DNA of 64,000 bases from Streptomyces armeniacus (GTDB taxonomy: Bacteria > Actinomycetota > Actinomycetes > Streptomycetales > Streptomycetaceae): positions 7,146,570 to 7,210,569 of the forward strand of contig NZ_CP031320.1 of NCBI RefSeq assembly GCF_003355155.1, in the 5' to 3' direction. This document shows positions 19,805 through 27,948 of this stretch, in pieces. Made by a program: the position numbers and the translations under genes. The stretch's first letter is position 1. Each line of letters begins with the position of its first letter. The notes below the pieces were generated by a model. It made no database searches, was not told where the DNA came from, and saw only the letters and a program-made list of their open reading frames with translations.

Positions 19805-20391
19805 GGTGACTCCTTCACTCGGTGAGGAAAAGCGGAGCCTCAAGGAAGGCAGGCCACCGACAAGAAACCGCCAAGAAATCAACAAGGTGAACTTCTTGGC
19901 GTGCCGCGGCAGTTACTAAGGAACGCTTAAATCCGCATTGTTGCCGCGGGTGTGGCGGCCCTGGGACGCGGAGCACACACGGCCACCAGGCAGGTGCCTT
20001 AATTGCTTCTGACCTGCGTCTTTAGGGGTGCTGTAGGCAGTTCTTAAGCGGGCTGTAGGCGATCCTTAGCAGTCCGCTGACAGCGGCACGGTCACACGGG
20101 GAACGTATCGGCCGCACATGCACACCGGGAGAGAAGAAAAGGCATCAAGGAATTCTCGGAGTACACCGCTGCGAGGGCACACGGAAAGCAACCGTCGTGG
20201 ACAGATCCGGAAGGTGTGAGGTGTTCCCGCCGGGGCTTCCGGAAGGTCTGCCGATGTGAAGCCCCAGCTCAGTTCCCCTCGACGCCGCGCCCGCAGCAGT
20301 GCCGGGAAGAAGTCGGGGTCGGCGTGTCCAAAACGGCCCCAGAATCCGGTCTTTTCTGGTGTCCGGGCACCACGGCACCAGAGAGGTTCAC
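19805..20391. other. Divergent ICE control region with direct repeats
   Basis: This 587-bp gap separates the minus-strand transfer genes from the plus-strand methyltransferase operon and is the most AT-rich stretch of the element. Repeats GCTGTAGGCAGTTCTTAAGC (20030-20049) and GCTGTAGGCGATCCTTAGC (20052-20070) are 22 nt apart, about two helical turns; CTTAA/TTAAG words also occur at 19925-19930, 19998-20003 and 20043-20047. These look like iterons or regulator sites. Nothing protein-coding is convincing. Confidence 0.6.
20317..20359 (+). promoter_or_regulatory. Structured 43-nt element, copy upstream of the methyltransferase operon
   Basis: Same element as at 18881-18923. Here the hairpin is CCAGAA/TTCTGG with loop TCCGGTCTT, preceded by CGTGTCCAAAACGG. 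It ends 32 nt before the ATG at 20392. Orientation relative to the downstream gene is the same in both copies. Confidence 0.65.
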
Positions 20392-21327
20392 ATGATCCAC
20401 AAACCGGCGGACAGCGCAGGCGGCACACCACAGTTCCCGGGCCCGCCCGATACCGGAGGCAGTACCAGCGGCGCGCGGAACACCAACACCGCGTGCGGGC
20501 GCCGCGGCTCGGTGTGGCCCGCCGCGCCGGAAGCAGACCACCCGGAGGCGGAGACGCTTCCCGGATGGCTGCTGGGCGCCATCGTCAAAATCGTCGCCCT
20601 CTACACGCAGCCAGGGCAGCGGGTCCTGCTGCTCGCCCCGCCCCACGGGGGCGCGAGGGGCACCACCGAGCGGGAGTTCGCCTCCTGCTGCGCCGAGTCG
20701 GGGTCTGGTCTGCTGACCGGACTGACCGAGGCGGCGCAGTCGGCCGCCAGCCTTGGCCGCACCCTCCATGTGCGGGCCGCCCACCCCGCCGGAGCAACAC
20801 TCGGCGCCGGGACCGACGTACCGAAGGGGCCGCAGTCCGTCCCCCGACTCGCACCGACCCCGGCCTACCCGACACCGACTCCCACCGACCCGCCACACCC
20901 GACCGGGCCGACGGGCGCCGCCGGACCGGGTCCGGACCGGTTCGACGCAGTGATCACCTTCGTCTCCCCGCGCGCCACCGACTGGGTGGCCACCACTGCA
21001 TGGAGCGCCCTGCTGTCCCCGTCCGGAACCCTCTCCTTCATCACACACAGTGACCGAGAGCAGGGGCGGCTGATCGACCCCAGCGGCGTCCTGACCGACA
21101 CCGCCCACCGTGCGGGGCTCAGCGTCCTGGATCGCGTGGTCCTCCTGGAGGTCCCCATCCGCCGCAGCGCCCTGGCCACTTCGGATCTTCCGGCGGCGGC
21201 AGGTTCGCCGCCCGCGCAGGCGGATACCGCTGGGCCGCCCCACACCCGCATTCACCACGACCTGCTGCTGTTCACCCGCAGCACGCGCGAGGCCACCGTC
21301 ACCACGCCCGAGGAGGAAGGCCGTTGA
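20392..21327 (+). CDS. Degenerate SAM-methyltransferase-like protein, first gene of ICE methyltransferase operon
   Basis: A 311-residue protein with ATG after GAGAGGTT. The block LPGWLLGAIVKIVALYTQPGQRVLLLAPPHGG aligns with the motif X and motif I part of the next gene (AIAAHAITAYTRPGHRVLDPACGAG), but the SAM-binding DPACGAG has become LAPPHGG. Near residue 185-225, FDAVITFVSPRATDW and SALLSPSGTLSFITH correspond to strands 4-5 with no catalytic (D/N/S)PP(Y/F/W). It therefore looks like a methyltransferase fold without catalysis. Residues 140-185 are a Pro/Thr linker. Its stop overlaps the next TTG start. Role unknown: accessory subunit or regulator are options. Confidence 0.7.
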   Translation: MIHKPADSAGGTPQFPGPPDTGGSTSGARNTNTACGRRGSVWPAAPEADHPEAETLPGWLLGAIVKIVALYTQPGQRVLLLAPPHGGARGTTEREFASCCAESGSGLLTGLTEAAQSAASLGRTLHVRAAHPAGATLGAGTDVPKGPQSVPRLAPTPAYPTPTPTDPPHPTGPTGAAGPGPDRFDAVITFVSPRATDWVATTAWSALLSPSGTLSFITHSDREQGRLIDPSGVLTDTAHRAGLSVLDRVVLLEVPIRRSALATSDLPAAAGSPPAQADTAGPPHTRIHHDLLLFTRSTREATVTTPEEEGR

Positions 21328-22208
21328 CGTCCCGACACCCGTCCCCGCCGGTCTCGGTCTGGGTCACCGGACAACACGAGGGCCGCACCCAGCTCGCCCA
21401 GGGCCCCTACGTCGCGGAGACCGTACGCGATGGCGCACGGATTCCACCGGCCATCGCCGCCCACGCCATCACCGCATACACCCGCCCCGGCCACAGGGTG
21501 CTCGATCCCGCGTGCGGGGCTGGCACCGTCCTGGTCGAAGCCCTGCGGGCGGGGCGCGACGCCATCGGCCTCACCCGGCACCGGTGGTGGCCCATCGCCC
21601 GCGCCAACGTCACCGCCGCCAAACGCCACGACGCCGCACCGGACGGCATGGTCCTCGACACCCCGACCGACGCCGCCGTAGGGCAACTCACCGGCTACCT
21701 CGGCCACATCGACCTGATCCTCACCACCTGGCCCCGCCCCCATCCGTACGCCGCCGCCCAAGATCGCGCCGAGGCGCGCGCCCCGCGCGCGGCCACCGAA
21801 CCTCTGCGTGCCCTGCTGGACCCCTACCGGGAGCTGCTGCGCCCCGGCGGTCACGTCGTTCTCGTCGTTCCGCGTCGTAGCCGGGGACGGCTGCTCGCTC
21901 CGCCGGGAGACCTCGCGGCCAGCGGGCGCGCAGCCGGCCTGGTACCGGTGGAGCGGTGCGTCGCTCTGACCGCGGAACTGCGCGGCTCCCGGCTGGTGGT
22001 GCGCTCCTCGCTGGCCCAGCGCCGCGCCGCCGCACGCCACGAGCGCGCCACGAGGCAGCCGGTCATGCTCCCCGCGCACCACGAAGTACTCGTCTTCCAG
22101 GCCCCGCCACCAGCTGCCGTAGCAGCGGCCGTGCGCCGCCCGGCCACCGGCGCCAGCCTGTCCGATCACCGTGCCCGCGCTGAGCTCCTCAGCGGGAGGG
22201 CAGCATGA
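21324..22208 (+). CDS. DNA methyltransferase-like protein with altered motif IV
   Basis: A 294-residue protein. It starts from TTG inside the previous stop (TTGA). Motif I is intact (GHRVLDPACGAGTVLVEAL, about residues 56-74) with the follow-on GRDAIGLTRHRWWPIARANV. Motif IV should read as in SPPY or NPPY but is LILTTWPRPHPY, so the catalytic loop is changed. The later LRPGGHVVLVVPRRSRGRLL is the usual beta-6/7 pair. It probably binds SAM; DNA methylation is doubtful. Fold type differs from the two downstream enzymes. Overlaps the next gene by 4 bp (ATGA). Confidence 0.75.
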   Translation: MTSRHPSPPVSVWVTGQHEGRTQLAQGPYVAETVRDGARIPPAIAAHAITAYTRPGHRVLDPACGAGTVLVEALRAGRDAIGLTRHRWWPIARANVTAAKRHDAAPDGMVLDTPTDAAVGQLTGYLGHIDLILTTWPRPHPYAAAQDRAEARAPRAATEPLRALLDPYRELLRPGGHVVLVVPRRSRGRLLAPPGDLAASGRAAGLVPVERCVALTAELRGSRLVVRSSLAQRRAAARHERATRQPVMLPAHHEVLVFQAPPPAAVAAAVRRPATGASLSDHRARAELLSGRAA

Positions 22209-23464
22209 GGCGCCGTCCGTACTCCGCCCACCCCGGCGTCACCCTCTACACCGGCGACGCGATCGAGATGCTGCGCGAACTCCCCGAGAACGGCGCCGAT
22301 TGCGTGGTCACCTCGCCCCCGTACTGGGGCCTGCGCGACTACGGCACCGGCACCTGGACCGGCGGCGACTCCGCCTGCGCCCACTCCACCGGACGCGGCA
22401 CCAACACCACGCAGACCAAGCACCCCAACGCCCCCTATCCGGCCTCGGCCGCGCACCGCGGCGACCATCCCCGCACCTGCCTGCGCTGCGGCGCGGTCCG
22501 CGAAGACCGGCAATACGGCCTGGAGCCAACACCGGAGGAGTACATCGACAGGCTGCGGCAGGTGTTCGCCGAACTGCGCCGCGTACTGAGCGCCACCGGC
22601 ACGGTGTGGCTCAACCTCGGCGACTCCTACAGCGCCACACCACCCGGCCGCACCGAGAACCCGATGGGCAAGAGCACCCTGAACAGCCCGATGGACGGCG
22701 GGCTGCTGCGCGAGTCCGTCCGCAGCGCCGGGGTCGACCGCACCCGCACGCTTCCCCGGAAGAACCTCCTGGGCATGCCCTGGAGAACGGTGTTCGCCCT
22801 GCAGGCGGACGGCTGGATCCTGCGCAACGCCATCGTCTGGCACAAGCCCAACGCCATGCCCGAATCTGTCCAGGACCGGCTCTCCAACCGGTACGAGATG
22901 CTGTTTCTGCTGGTGCAGCAGCAGCGCTACTACTTCGACCTGGACGCCATCCGTGAACCCCTGGCCCGCCCGGAAGCCCTGACCGAGGGCATGGTGATCG
23001 GCGGGGCGAACAAAGGCCGCCACGGAGGTATCGACGCCACCTCCCGCCGCCGGGGCAACAGCCGCTACGGCCAAGGCAAGTACACCGACACCGACACCGC
23101 CGCCTTCCCCGCACGCCCGCCCGGAGCCGCCATGCGACCCACCGGACGGCAGCACAACAGCGCCCACCCGCGCGGCAAGAACCCCGGCGACGTCTGGTCG
23201 ATCGCCACCCGGCCGCTGCGGGCCGCGCACTTCGCCGCCTTCCCCCTCGACCTGCCACTGCGCTGCATCGCCGCCGGATGCCCACCGGCCGGCACCGTCC
23301 TGGACCCCTTCAGCGGCGCAGCCACCACCGGCCTTGCCGCACAGCAACTGGAGCGGCCCTACCTCGGCATCGACGTGAACCCCGCCTTCCACGACATCGC
23401 CCTGGACCGCCTCGGACTCCCACAACCCGACACCCCCGACTCCCCGCACCGGCAGGCGGCATGA
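22205..23464 (+). CDS. Beta-class DNA methyltransferase with zinc-finger insert (copy 1)
   Basis: A 419-residue enzyme. Motif IV comes first (CVVTSPPYWGLRDYGTG, about 38-54); target recognition follows, and motif I is at the C-terminus (GTVLDPFSGAATTGLAAQQ), the beta-class order. The SPPY form is typical of N4-cytosine enzymes, though N6-adenine is possible. Just after motif IV lies an insert with C-x-H and C-x2-C (SACAHS, TCLRCGAVR), a probable zinc finger also seen in phage-encoded methylases. Conserved blocks KNLLGMPWRTVFALQ, GWILRNAIVWHKPN and NPGDVWSI are shared with the next gene. No restriction endonuclease is nearby, so it is an orphan enzyme. Confidence 0.9.
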   Translation: MRRRPYSAHPGVTLYTGDAIEMLRELPENGADCVVTSPPYWGLRDYGTGTWTGGDSACAHSTGRGTNTTQTKHPNAPYPASAAHRGDHPRTCLRCGAVREDRQYGLEPTPEEYIDRLRQVFAELRRVLSATGTVWLNLGDSYSATPPGRTENPMGKSTLNSPMDGGLLRESVRSAGVDRTRTLPRKNLLGMPWRTVFALQADGWILRNAIVWHKPNAMPESVQDRLSNRYEMLFLLVQQQRYYFDLDAIREPLARPEALTEGMVIGGANKGRHGGIDATSRRRGNSRYGQGKYTDTDTAAFPARPPGAAMRPTGRQHNSAHPRGKNPGDVWSIATRPLRAAHFAAFPLDLPLRCIAAGCPPAGTVLDPFSGAATTGLAAQQLERPYLGIDVNPAFHDIALDRLGLPQPDTPDSPHRQAA

Positions 23465-24603
23465 ACACCCGACAACCCTCCCCGAAAGGACGCGACCTCG
23501 GCACGGCACACCGCGGCGCGGCACCTCCCGCGGCTCACCCGTGCGACGGTGTCACGCTGTTGACCGGCGACGCCGTCGAAATCCTCGCGACCCTGCCGAC
23601 CGCCTCGGCGGACTGCGTCGTCACCTCCCCGCCCTACTGGCGGCTGCGGGACTACGACACCGGCACCTGGAGCGGCGGCGGCAACCCGCACTGCCCGCAT
23701 CCCGCAACCGAAGACGAGCCCCCGGACAGGGTGAACACCACCCAGCAGTGCTCGCGTTGCGGCGCACGGTGGACCGATCGCCAGTACGGCCAGGAACCTT
23801 CTCCCGACGCCTACGTCGACCACCTGCGGCAGGTGTTCGCCGAACTCGCGCGCGTGCTGACCGATACTGGCACTGCGTGGCTCAACCTGGGCGACAGCTA
23901 CGCCGCCAACAGCGACGGCTACCACTGCACACGCCCCGGCCAATATCGCCAGCCCCGCTTCCGGCCCGCCTCCGGCCTGCCGCACAAGAATCTCCTCGGC
24001 ATGCCCTGGAGAACGGTCTTCGCCATGCAGAACGACGGCTGGATCCTGCGCAACGCCATCATCTGGCACAAGCCCAACGCCGCACCCTTCCCCACCACCG
24101 ACCGGCTCACGTGCCGCTACGAACTGCTGTTTCTCCTGGTGAAACAGCCCCACTACTACTTCAACCTCGACCCGATCCGGCAGCCCTACACCGGTGACCG
24201 CTCTCTGGCCCGCCGTGCGCACCGTTCCGGCAACAAACTGAACACCGCCCGCGGCACCTGGCCCCAGCCCTGTGACACCGCCCGCGGCGCGACGCCCCGC
24301 GGGCGCAACCCCGGAGACCTCTGGAGCATCCCGGTCACCCCCCAGCGCCGAGCTCCGCACCCCGCCGCCTTCCCTCTCGACCTGCCGCTGCGCTGCATCG
24401 CCGCCGGGTGCCCACCGGCCGGTACCGTTCTGGACCCCTTCAGCGGCACCGGCACCACCGCCCTGGCCGCCCGCCAACTCGGCCGCACCTACATCGGAAT
24501 CGACCTCAACCTCACCTACCAGCACCTCGCCGATCAGCAGTTGGCACGCCAACGCCGAGTGAAAGCCGACGAGGACAGCAGCCTGAGGCAGGAGGGGATA
24601 TGA
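23461..24603 (+). CDS. Beta-class DNA methyltransferase with zinc-finger insert (copy 2)
   Basis: A 380-residue paralogue of the previous gene starting in its stop codon (ATGA). Motif IV CVVTSPPYWRLRDYDTG, insert CPH plus CSRCGARW, blocks KNLLGMPWRTVFAMQ and GWILRNAIIWHKPN, and motif I GTVLDPFSGTGTTALAARQ are all intact. The target-recognition section between about 240 and 310 is shorter and differs from copy 1, so the two probably modify different sequences. The nucleotide stretch encoding LDLPLRCIAAGCPPAGTVLD is nearly identical in both, pointing to tandem duplication or gene conversion. Confidence 0.9.
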   Translation: MNTRQPSPKGRDLGTAHRGAAPPAAHPCDGVTLLTGDAVEILATLPTASADCVVTSPPYWRLRDYDTGTWSGGGNPHCPHPATEDEPPDRVNTTQQCSRCGARWTDRQYGQEPSPDAYVDHLRQVFAELARVLTDTGTAWLNLGDSYAANSDGYHCTRPGQYRQPRFRPASGLPHKNLLGMPWRTVFAMQNDGWILRNAIIWHKPNAAPFPTTDRLTCRYELLFLLVKQPHYYFNLDPIRQPYTGDRSLARRAHRSGNKLNTARGTWPQPCDTARGATPRGRNPGDLWSIPVTPQRRAPHPAAFPLDLPLRCIAAGCPPAGTVLDPFSGTGTTALAARQLGRTYIGIDLNLTYQHLADQQLARQRRVKADEDSSLRQEGI

Positions 24604-25178
24604 ACAACAAGAGTTCCTCGCTCACCCGGCCGAAAGAGCCGACACCACCACGCCGCCCTCGTCAGAACGCCACGGCAGTCCCGCAGGGCTTGATGGTGGT
24701 GCCGGTCACCTTCCGGCTGGCATGCGCGATCATCGCCGAGCATCACCGGCACCACCAGCCACCGCAGGGAATGAAGTTCGCTCTCGGCGTGGCCGCACAC
24801 CAGGCCCTCGTCGGGGTCGCCGTGGTCGGACGACCCGTCGCACGGCATCTCGATGACGGCCGCACCGCGGAGGTGTCCCGCACCTGCACCGATGGGACGC
24901 TCAACGCAAACTCCACCCTGTACGCAGCCGCTTGGCGAACAGCCCGCGCCATGGGATACCACCGGCTGCTCACCTACACCGAGCACGGCGAACACGGCGC
25001 CAGCCTGCGCGCCGCAGGCTGGCGCCCCATCACCACGAGTGCGGCACACCACGGGTGGGACCGGCCCAGCCGCCGCAGACCATCACAGGCCCGCCCCGTT
25101 CGCCGCACCCGGTGGGAGATCGCTCGCACCCCAGGCGGCGCGCACCCTCTGCCGCGCGCCTGCGACCACCGAGCCTGA
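24600..25178 (+). CDS. XF1762-like protein (GNAT-like), last gene of the methyltransferase operon
   Basis: A 192-residue protein with GGAGGGG before an ATG that overlaps the previous stop. The section VVPVTFRLACAIIAEHHRHHQPPQGMKFALGVA to VVGRPVARHLDDGRTAEVSRTCTDGTLNANSTLYAAAWRTARAMGYHRLLTYT is characteristic of the XF1762 group seen in phages and mobile elements, and the end LLTYTEHGEHGASLRAAGWRP has the strand-helix of an acetyltransferase fold. It may add or remove an acyl group on a base or protein, but substrate is unknown. Found repeatedly next to DNA methylases on mobile elements (from memory). Confidence 0.75.
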   Translation: MNNKSSSLTRPKEPTPPRRPRQNATAVPQGLMVVPVTFRLACAIIAEHHRHHQPPQGMKFALGVAAHQALVGVAVVGRPVARHLDDGRTAEVSRTCTDGTLNANSTLYAAAWRTARAMGYHRLLTYTEHGEHGASLRAAGWRPITTSAAHHGWDRPSRRRPSQARPVRRTRWEIARTPGGAHPLPRACDHRA

Positions 25179-25507
25179 TGTGCCGACCACGGGCACGCAC
25201 CAGGGCCTTCGCCCGAGCCGTCCAGCCCGACTTGGGGGCCTCCATTCCCGCCCGGCCGGCGTTACACTCGCAGGCCCGCGACGGGGCCTGACCAGCTGTT
25301 TCACTCCCTGGCCCTGTCCAGGTCGGCTCTCGCGTCCCTCGCCACACCTGATGACGGCAGCGGTGTCCGGCACCGTGACGAGGAACGAGGCCCAGGCCCA
25401 CCCACCTATGGCGACGCCAGCGGCAACACGTTCAGGCCGATGAGCGTACGGCCGTCGCACCTGGTGATGAAGCACAGCGAATCGAGAAGGACGAGAAGAA
25501 GGAGTAG
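25179..25507. other. Gap between the methyltransferase operon and the integration module
   Basis: No supported gene. The end (25441-25500) could encode a 22-residue peptide, but it looks like a purine-rich leader: GAGAAGGACGAGAAGAAGGAGTAG, supplying the excisionase ribosome site. No perfect repeat matching the tRNA was found here. Confidence 0.45.
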
Positions 25508-25813
25508 ATGATGGGGAACGACACCCCCAACCGCTCGCTCTCATCTGTATCGTCGGCGTCTTCGGCGGTGCGGAGCATGACGGTCCAGGAACTGCTCGAG
25601 CTGCCCGTGAGCTTCCCGCTCGACACAGCGAATAGGGCGCTCGCGCTCCGCCGTTCCACCGGATACGCCCTCGCCCGGCGCGGTGAGTATCCAGTACGGG
25701 TGCTACGCGTCGGCAGCACGTACCGGGTGAGCCGCAGCGAACTCCTGAGCTACCTCGGCATCGACCCCGGAACACAGTCTTCGTCCCCCGGGCCCGCCAC
25801 TCGCGCCGCCTGA
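25508..25813 (+). CDS. xis: Excisionase-type helix-turn-helix protein
   Basis: A 101-residue protein with tandem ATG codons at 25508 and 25511; AAGGAG at 25499-25504 favours the second. The core is a MerR/excisionase winged helix: LLELPVSFPLDTANRALALRRSTGYALARRGEYPVRVLRVGSTYRVSRSELLSYLGI, in which the first helices select DNA and GSTYRVSRSEL is the wing. It should bend att DNA and direct the integrase to excision. The integrase follows 70 bp downstream in the same direction, the standard ICE arrangement. Confidence 0.85.
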   Translation: MMGNDTPNRSLSSVSSASSAVRSMTVQELLELPVSFPLDTANRALALRRSTGYALARRGEYPVRVLRVGSTYRVSRSELLSYLGIDPGTQSSSPGPATRAA

Positions 25814-25883
25814 TCCACACATCGAGAGCGCGCACCTCTGCGCGCCTTCCCCGCCCTCGACAGGGCAGTGAGGAGGAAGATCC

Positions 25884-27587
25884 ATGAAGGGCTCGACCTA
25901 CCGGCGGTGCCACTGCCGGGACCCGGAAACGGGAAAGCCCTGGGGAGCCAGGTGCCCGAAGCGGCGGCAACGCAAGCACGGCACGTACTCGATACGCCAG
26001 GAACTCCCTGCTCGCGAGGACGGCACCCGCCGCTCCTTCACGCGTGGCGGATACGACACCGCGACCAAGGCTCAGGCCGATCTGGACCACGTGCGCAGTC
26101 TGCTCGCGCTCCCGGAGGAGGATGGCGGCGAAGGACTCTGCAAGATCGGGGATCTGCTGGAGAAGACCGCAGAAGAGAAGGCGCCCCTCCCCGACATCGA
26201 CGTGACGCGCCGTCGACTCATCGCGGGCCAGTCCTTCACGTCCCGGGTGACCGTGGGCGAGTGGCTGGATACCTGGCTCGCATCGAAGAAGAAGATCCGC
26301 AGGACGACGCGGAACGGCTACGCGTCGCATATCCGCGTCCACCTCAAACCGAACCTGGGTACCATCCGGCTGGACCGGCTCAGCCTTCGCCAGCTGATCC
26401 AGATGTTCGACGCCATCGCGGACGAGAACGAGGTGATCGCGGCAGAGAATCAAGCACGCCGGGAACAGACCGCACGCGCCACCTGGGGAAAACGAAGCAG
26501 GCCACCGGAGGAGGAGCGGGCGCGGCTGGACAAGGAGCGCGCCGAGCTCGCCGAGATGAAGCCGTTCCGGAAGCCCACCGGCCCGGCCACCTGTCACGGA
26601 ATCCGGCGCACGCTGCGGGCCGCGCTGAACGCGGCTATCACCCAGCAGCTGATCACCTTCAACCCGGCCGCACACGTCGAGCTGGCTTCCGGGCAGCGGC
26701 CCAAGCCGGTGCTGTGGACCGATGCGCGGGTGAAGCGGTGGCGCGAGACCGGGGAGATCCCCTCGGGGGTGATGGTGTGGACCCCGCAGCAGTTCGGTAC
26801 CTTCCTCGACGAGGCCGAAGGCGACCGCCTGTACTCGCTGTTCCACCTGATCGGTTTCCGGGGCCTGCGGCGCGGCGAGGCGGTCGGGCAGGAGTGGACC
26901 GACCTCGACCTCGATGCCGCTCTACTCACCCCGGCGAAGACGATCGTGGTCGACCAGTGGGAACCGTACGAGTCGGAGCCGAAGACGGACGGCAGCGCGG
27001 CTACCATCGGGCTCGACAGCCTCACCGTCGCCGTGCTGCGCGCACACCGCGAGCGGCAGAACCAGGAGCGGCTGCAGTGGGGAGACGCGTGGCAGGACAC
27101 CGGGAAGGTGTTCACCCGGGAGGACGGGAGCTGGCTGCACCCGGAGATAGTTTCCGACGCTTTCCGCCGCATCCTCGCCCGCACCGACCTTCCACCGATC
27201 AGCCTGCGGGACCTGCGGCACGTCTCCGCGACTCTCCAGCACGCCGGAGGAGGCGATCTGCACACGATCAAGGAGGTGCTGCGGCACTCCACGATCACGC
27301 TGACCTCTGACACCTACACCAGTCTGCTGCCCGAGGTCGACCACGAGGTCGCCGAGAAGGCCGCCCGCCTCGTGCCCCGGGCACGGCGCGCAGCAGCCGA
27401 TCGCACATCCGCTCCCGCCTCGCTCCCGCCAGCAGCTGACAAGGCGCGGGCAACGGCTCCGCCACGGGCGATGAAGCCAGGACACAAGGCCGAAAATACA
27501 GGTCAGAGCGCTTCCTCGGCGGAGGCTCAGGGTGGGGCGGGTGGGACTCGAACCCACGGCCGACGGATTATGAGTCCGCTGCTCTAA
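25884..27587 (+). CDS. int: Tyrosine recombinase (ICE integrase), 3' end inside a tRNA gene
   Basis: A 567-residue integrase with GAGGAGGAAG before the ATG. A Cys-rich N-terminus (YRRCHCRDPETGKPWGARCPKR) binds arm sites; core-binding SAM-like domain at about 130-260 (VTVGEWLDTWLASKKKIRRTT) contains an extra charged insert (EENQARREQTARATWGKR region). The catalytic domain holds the first Arg in FRGLRRGEAVG, then SLRDLRHVSATL and LRHSTITLTSDTYTSLL with the Tyr nucleophile. The first His of the HxxR box is Arg, a known variant. The last 17 residues (GTRTHGRRIMSPLL) are translated tRNA sequence, so attachment occurs at the tRNA 3' part. Confidence 0.93.
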   Translation: MKGSTYRRCHCRDPETGKPWGARCPKRRQRKHGTYSIRQELPAREDGTRRSFTRGGYDTATKAQADLDHVRSLLALPEEDGGEGLCKIGDLLEKTAEEKAPLPDIDVTRRRLIAGQSFTSRVTVGEWLDTWLASKKKIRRTTRNGYASHIRVHLKPNLGTIRLDRLSLRQLIQMFDAIADENEVIAAENQARREQTARATWGKRSRPPEEERARLDKERAELAEMKPFRKPTGPATCHGIRRTLRAALNAAITQQLITFNPAAHVELASGQRPKPVLWTDARVKRWRETGEIPSGVMVWTPQQFGTFLDEAEGDRLYSLFHLIGFRGLRRGEAVGQEWTDLDLDAALLTPAKTIVVDQWEPYESEPKTDGSAATIGLDSLTVAVLRAHRERQNQERLQWGDAWQDTGKVFTREDGSWLHPEIVSDAFRRILARTDLPPISLRDLRHVSATLQHAGGGDLHTIKEVLRHSTITLTSDTYTSLLPEVDHEVAEKAARLVPRARRAAADRTSAPASLPPAADKARATAPPRAMKPGHKAENTGQSASSAEAQGGAGGTRTHGRRIMSPLL

Positions 27588-27606
27588 CCGGCTGAGCTAC
27601 CGCCCC
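27533..27606 (-). tRNA. tRNA with CAT anticodon (elongator Met or Ile2), ICE attachment site
   Basis: Acceptor GGGGCGG (27606-27600) pairs with CCGCCCC (27540-27534), with discriminator A. The anticodon loop CTCATAA gives CAT. A paired G1-C72 end excludes initiator tRNA; elongator Met and lysidine-modified Ile2 cannot be told apart by eye. The integrase stop lies 55 nt inside the gene from its 3' side, so the att core is within the 3' half. The matching second att copy is not found in this window. Confidence 0.93.
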
Positions 27607-27845
27607 GTAACGGCGCGCCGCGCACAGGTGTGCGCGCCGTCTGCCGCAGCATAGCTGCTCATACGATCTCCCGCCCGTGCCGGGGGGACACCGCCACCGG
27701 CGTTGACGTCCGTGGTGGGCGGAACGGTGGCCACCTGGGCGTTTCGTTCCCCGTGCGGCCGGGGCGCGGTGCCGGTGCCGGGCCCCCGGTGCCGACCCGT
27801 GGGGCGGGCAGGGGCGGGTGGCCCGGATGGGGCGGCGGCAAGAGA

Positions 27846-27867
27846 AAAGGGCCCCTTGGGGCCCTTT
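27846..27867. terminator. Palindromic hairpin downstream of tRNA-Asn
   Basis: AAAGGGCCCC (27846-27855), TT, GGGGCCCTTT (27858-27867): a perfect 10-bp stem with A and T flanks that can act in both directions. It lies 9 nt after the 3' end of the minus-strand tRNA-Asn. Confidence 0.75.
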
Positions 27868-27875
27868 GCGTGGTG

Positions 27876-27948
27876 CTCCCCCGACTGGATTCGAACCAGT
27901 AACCTGCCGGTTAACAGCCGGCTGCTCTGCCGATTGAGCTACAGGGGA
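27876..27948 (-). tRNA. tRNA-Asn(GTT)
   Basis: Acceptor TCCCCTG pairs with CGGGGGA (one G-T), discriminator G. The anticodon loop CTGTTAA gives GTT. The T arm ACTGGTTCGAATCCAGT is canonical. CCA is not encoded. Confidence 0.96.

Noticed and set aside
27533..27606. Initiator tRNA-fMet
   Set aside because: The first base pair is G1-C72; bacterial initiators have a C1-A72 mismatch.
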